A stretch of DNA of 64,000 nt from Paraburkholderia guartelaensis (GTDB taxonomy: Bacteria; Pseudomonadota; Gammaproteobacteria; Burkholderiales; Burkholderiaceae), in NCBI RefSeq assembly GCF_004353905.1, contig NZ_SMOD01000007.1:186001-250000 (forward strand), read 5' to 3'. A program made the position numbers and the translations under genes. A model generated the notes under the pieces. That model was given only the letters and a program-made list of their open reading frames with translations, had not been told where the DNA came from and did no database searches. Shown piece after piece: positions 61,659 through 64,000 of this stretch (position 1 is its first letter; each line of letters starts with the position of its first letter).

Positions 61659-62348
61659 ATGCTGGATCGTGAGGGGTTTCGCCCGAACGTCGGCATCATC
61701 CTCTTGAACGCGCGAAACGAGGTGTTTTGGGGCAAGCGGGTTCGCGAACATTCCTGGCAGTTTCCGCAAGGGGGCATCAAATATGGTGAAACCCCCATGC
61801 AGGCAATGTTTCGGGAGTTGCACGAAGAAACCGGTTTGCATCCGGAGCACGTCAAGATCGTCGGTCGCACACGCGACTGGTTGCGTTATGAGGTGCCGGA
61901 CAAGTTCATCAAGCGCGAAGTGCGCGGCCATTATCGCGGCCAGAAACAGATCTGGTTTCTGCTGCGTATGGTCGGGCGCGATTGCGATATCTGCCTGCGG
62001 GCAACGGAGCATCCCGAGTTCGATGCGTGGCGCTGGAATGAATACTGGGTGCCGCTCGAAGCGGTCATCGAGTTCAAGCGTGACGTCTATCAGCTCGCGC
62101 TGACCGAGCTCTCGCGCTTCCTGCGCCGGCCTGCGCCGCGTCAGGAGCGCCTGGGCGTGCAGGCTCACGAGGTGCGCTACCCGCGCATCGTGACGTCGGC
62201 ACACGCAGACGCGGTGCACGCCGAGCCGTATGAGGCCATGCCGGAAGGCGCAGCCGAACGGACAGCGCGTACGCCGATCGAAAGCGATTGCGCGTCGGCG
62301 CAGAGTATCATCGAGCCTGCGCAGGACGAGCAGGATCAAGGGGCTTGA
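61659..62348 (+). CDS. rppH: RNA pyrophosphohydrolase RppH
   Basis: A 229-residue Nudix enzyme that removes pyrophosphate from 5'-triphosphate mRNA, starting decay. [21 protein letters not shown] is the N terminus and the Nudix box is [23 protein letters not shown] near residues 38-60. The core ends near residue 160; the remaining 70 residues are a variable tail. The ATG follows GAAGGTGG. Confidence 0.94.
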   Translation: MLDREGFRPNVGIILLNARNEVFWGKRVREHSWQFPQGGIKYGETPMQAMFRELHEETGLHPEHVKIVGRTRDWLRYEVPDKFIKREVRGHYRGQKQIWFLLRMVGRDCDICLRATEHPEFDAWRWNEYWVPLEAVIEFKRDVYQLALTELSRFLRRPAPRQERLGVQAHEVRYPRIVTSAHADAVHAEPYEAMPEGAAERTARTPIESDCASAQSIIEPAQDEQDQGA

Positions 62349-62467
62349 GCCAACGCAAAGAACGCCCGAACCGGCGGGACCCGACGCATCACGCGCCGGG
62401 CCCCGCCGGTTCGCATTCGCGGCGCAGTTCGTTCGTAACTGACGCCCGTGCTTCGAGGAAAACCAAT

Positions 62468-63037
62468 TTGAAACGATTTGCTCTTGCTGCGGCATGCGCC
62501 GCAGGCGGTGTGCTGCTTGTGTCAGGACTGGCCGCGTGCTCCAGTTCCGGTTCCACGAACAAGGACGACAGCGCGTTCGTCTACCTGCTGGACCGCAAGG
62601 GCGAATGGCAGGAGAACAAGCTCGAAGGCCTGCCGCCGCTGCCGCAGGCCGGCGCGACGCTGCTGCCGTTCGACGTCTCGAACAATTCCCCGCTCAAGTT
62701 CGCCATCGACCCCGCATCGCTCACGGTCGGCACGGATGGCGTCGTGCGCTACACGATCGTCATCTCGAGCCCGAGCGGCGCGCGTAACGTGAACTACGAA
62801 GGGATTCGCTGCGACACCTACGAGTGGCGCCTCTATGCGAGCCTCGACGCCGATCACAACGGCTGGGACCAGACCGTCGCGAACAACTGGTCGCGCATCG
62901 AGAACGGCACGCTCAACGCGTACCAGTCGAGGCTCTATCAGGACTACTTCTGCGCCAACAAGATGCCGATCGCGAAGGCGTCAACGCTTATCGAGAACCT
63001 GCGCTACGGGCGCACGCAGTCGACGCTGGTGCGTTAA
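62468..63037 (+). CDS. CNP1-like family lipoprotein
   Basis: A 189-residue putative lipoprotein: a signal peptide with lipobox GLAAC (Cys near residue 24), then the CNP1-like domain (FVYLLDRKGEWQENKLEG near 37 and YEGIRCDTYEWRLYASLD near 115). The function is unknown. The start is a TTG with GAGGAAAACCAA upstream, which gives MKRFALAAACAAGG; no in-frame ATG exists near it. It follows rppH by about 120 bp. Confidence 0.8.
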   Translation: MKRFALAAACAAGGVLLVSGLAACSSSGSTNKDDSAFVYLLDRKGEWQENKLEGLPPLPQAGATLLPFDVSNNSPLKFAIDPASLTVGTDGVVRYTIVISSPSGARNVNYEGIRCDTYEWRLYASLDADHNGWDQTVANNWSRIENGTLNAYQSRLYQDYFCANKMPIAKASTLIENLRYGRTQSTLVR

Positions 63038-63055
63038 CTGCCTCTGATGGGCATG

Positions 63056-63094
63056 AAAAAAGCCGCTGCGGCCTTTGGCCACAGCGGCTTTTTA
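63056..63094. terminator. Bidirectional terminator between CNP1-like and proB genes
   Basis: AAAAAGCCGCTG pairs with CAGCGGCTTTTT around an inner GGCC-TTT-GGCC stem. T and A runs on the two sides suit both convergent genes. Confidence 0.9.
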
Positions 63095-63129
63095 ACTTTT
63101 GAAGATGTGCGGTTGGCTGGGAGACGCCA

Positions 63130-64000
63130 TCAAACCAGCACGAGATTGTCGCGGTGGATCAGCTCCGGCTCGAGCATATAGCCCAGGATGCCCTCGATCT
63201 CACCGCTCGGATGACGCTGGATCAGCTTCGTTTCTGCGCTGCTGTAGTTGGTAAGCCCGCGCGCCACTTCAACGCCGACGCCGTTCAGGCAAGCGATCAC
63301 TTCACCGCGTGCGAATGCGCCCTGCACGCCGGTCACGCCGATGGGCAGCAGGCTCTTGCCGTCTGCCGTGAGCTTTTGCACCGCGCCGTCGTCGATCACG
63401 ACGTGGCCGCGCACCTGCAGGTGGTCGGCCATCCATTGTTTGCGCGCCGCCATGCGCGCCGTGCGTGCGATGAGCTGCGTGCCGATCGCCTCGCCCGCAG
63501 CGAGGCGCACGAGCACATGCGCTTCGCGCCCGCTTGCGATCACCGTGTTCGCGCCGCTATGCGCGGCGCGCTTGGCCGCGAGGATCTTGGTAAGCATGCC
63601 ACCGCGGCCGATGCTCGACCCCGCGCCGCCCGCCATTGCCTCGAGTTCCGGCTTGCCAGCGTCGGCTTCCTGCACGAGCGTCGCACTCGGGTCCTTGCGC
63701 GGATCGGCCGTATAAAGGCCGCTCTGGTCGGTGAGGATGATGAGCGCATCGCCTTCGATCAGGTTCGCGACGAGCGCGCCGAGCGTGTCGTTGTCGCCGA
63801 ACTTGATTTCGTCGGTGACCACGGTGTCGTTCTCGTTGATGATCGGCACGACGCCGAGGCGCAGCAGCGTGAGCAACGTCGAGCGCGCATTGAGATAGCG
63901 TTCGCGGTCAGCCAGGTCGGCATGCGTGAGCAGGATCTGCGCCGTGCGGATGTCGTGCTCGGCAAAGCGGCTTTCATATACCTGCGCGAGCCCCATCTGC
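63130..64000 (-). CDS. proB: Glutamate 5-kinase (partial, C-terminal part)
   Basis: The last 290 residues of the kinase that phosphorylates glutamate in proline synthesis; the N terminus is beyond the right edge. [28 protein letters not shown] near the left of the fragment is the amino-acid kinase active site, [22 protein letters not shown] is the ATP region, and a PUA domain fills the C-terminal end ([18 protein letters not shown]). The frame is open to base 64000. Confidence 0.95.
   Translation of the reverse strand, partial: QMGLAQVYESRFAEHDIRTAQILLTHADLADRERYLNARSTLLTLLRLGVVPIINENDTVVTDEIKFGDNDTLGALVANLIEGDALIILTDQSGLYTADPRKDPSATLVQEADAGKPELEAMAGGAGSSIGRGGMLTKILAAKRAAHSGANTVIASGREAHVLVRLAAGEAIGTQLIARTARMAARKQWMADHLQVRGHVVIDDGAVQKLTADGKSLLPIGVTGVQGAFARGEVIACLNGVGVEVARGLTNYSSAETKLIQRHPSGEIEGILGYMLEPELIHRDNLVLV

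Overview
The window is a 64 kb stretch of ordinary, densely packed, GC-rich betaproteobacterial chromosome. The gene set and its order point to Burkholderia or Paraburkholderia: aroQ-accB-accC-prmA followed by a zinc-ribbon/DUF3426 protein and tpx; a mpl-YqiA-RNB nuclease-aroE-mtgA run; a ubiE-Tim44-ubiJ-ubiB run; nrdA-nrdB; and a lysine/alanine-rich H1-like protein. This assignment is inference from family resemblance. I see no rRNA, tRNA, CRISPR array, prophage, insertion sequence or integrase.

Layout. 1-7.1 kb: the 5' part of an ATM1-type ABC exporter (cut by the left edge), a hotdog thioesterase, a large membrane PAS/LOV-like-GGDEF-EAL protein, and the divergent pair nitrate-reductase-associated protein/fdhD. 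7.1-14.4 kb: a minus-strand fatty-acid beta-oxidation operon (TetR regulator, acyl-CoA dehydrogenase, FadN-type dehydrogenase/hydratase, thiolase, enoyl-CoA hydratase) with a candidate palindromic operator upstream. 14.5-19.5 kb: clsB, nudB, aspS, a DUF502 membrane protein and an FmdB zinc ribbon, all minus strand. 19.7-25.6 kb: ubiquinone genes ubiB, ubiJ and ubiE with a TPMT-like methyltransferase, a Tim44-like protein, a DUF971 protein and a HIT protein. 25.6-29.7 kb: one 1348-residue FAD/4Fe-4S oxidoreductase.

30.2-33.5 kb: ilvA, a 5'-nucleotidase and queF on the plus strand, converging on mtgA-aroE-RNB nuclease-YqiA esterase-mpl (33.6-39.5 kb, minus strand, two 4-base overlaps). 39.7-48.2 kb: a plus-strand run of a conserved unknown, a TlpA-like thioredoxin, aroQ, accB, accC, prmA, a zinc-ribbon membrane protein, tpx, a PfkB kinase and a glycine-zipper lipoprotein. 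48.5-54.7 kb: a histone H1-like protein with 78-bp internal repeats, then nrdB and nrdA on the minus strand; a promoter and a candidate NrdR box lie upstream of nrdA. 54.8-64 kb: ampD, a PP0621-type protein and a cytochrome assembly protein (minus); ffh and a hypoxanthine phosphoribosyltransferase (plus); marC and proS (minus); rppH and a CNP1-like lipoprotein (plus); and the 3' part of proB (minus, cut by the right edge).

Most genes are core metabolism and cell maintenance. The most unusual items are: a PAS domain in the c-di-GMP protein that keeps the LOV photoactive cysteine and most flavin-binding residues; the fatty-acid operon operator candidate; several long perfect palindromes and hairpins between genes; helically phased short repeats before the DUF971 gene; and the slippage-prone repeats of the H1-like gene. 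I found no clearly new multi-gene defence or mobile system.
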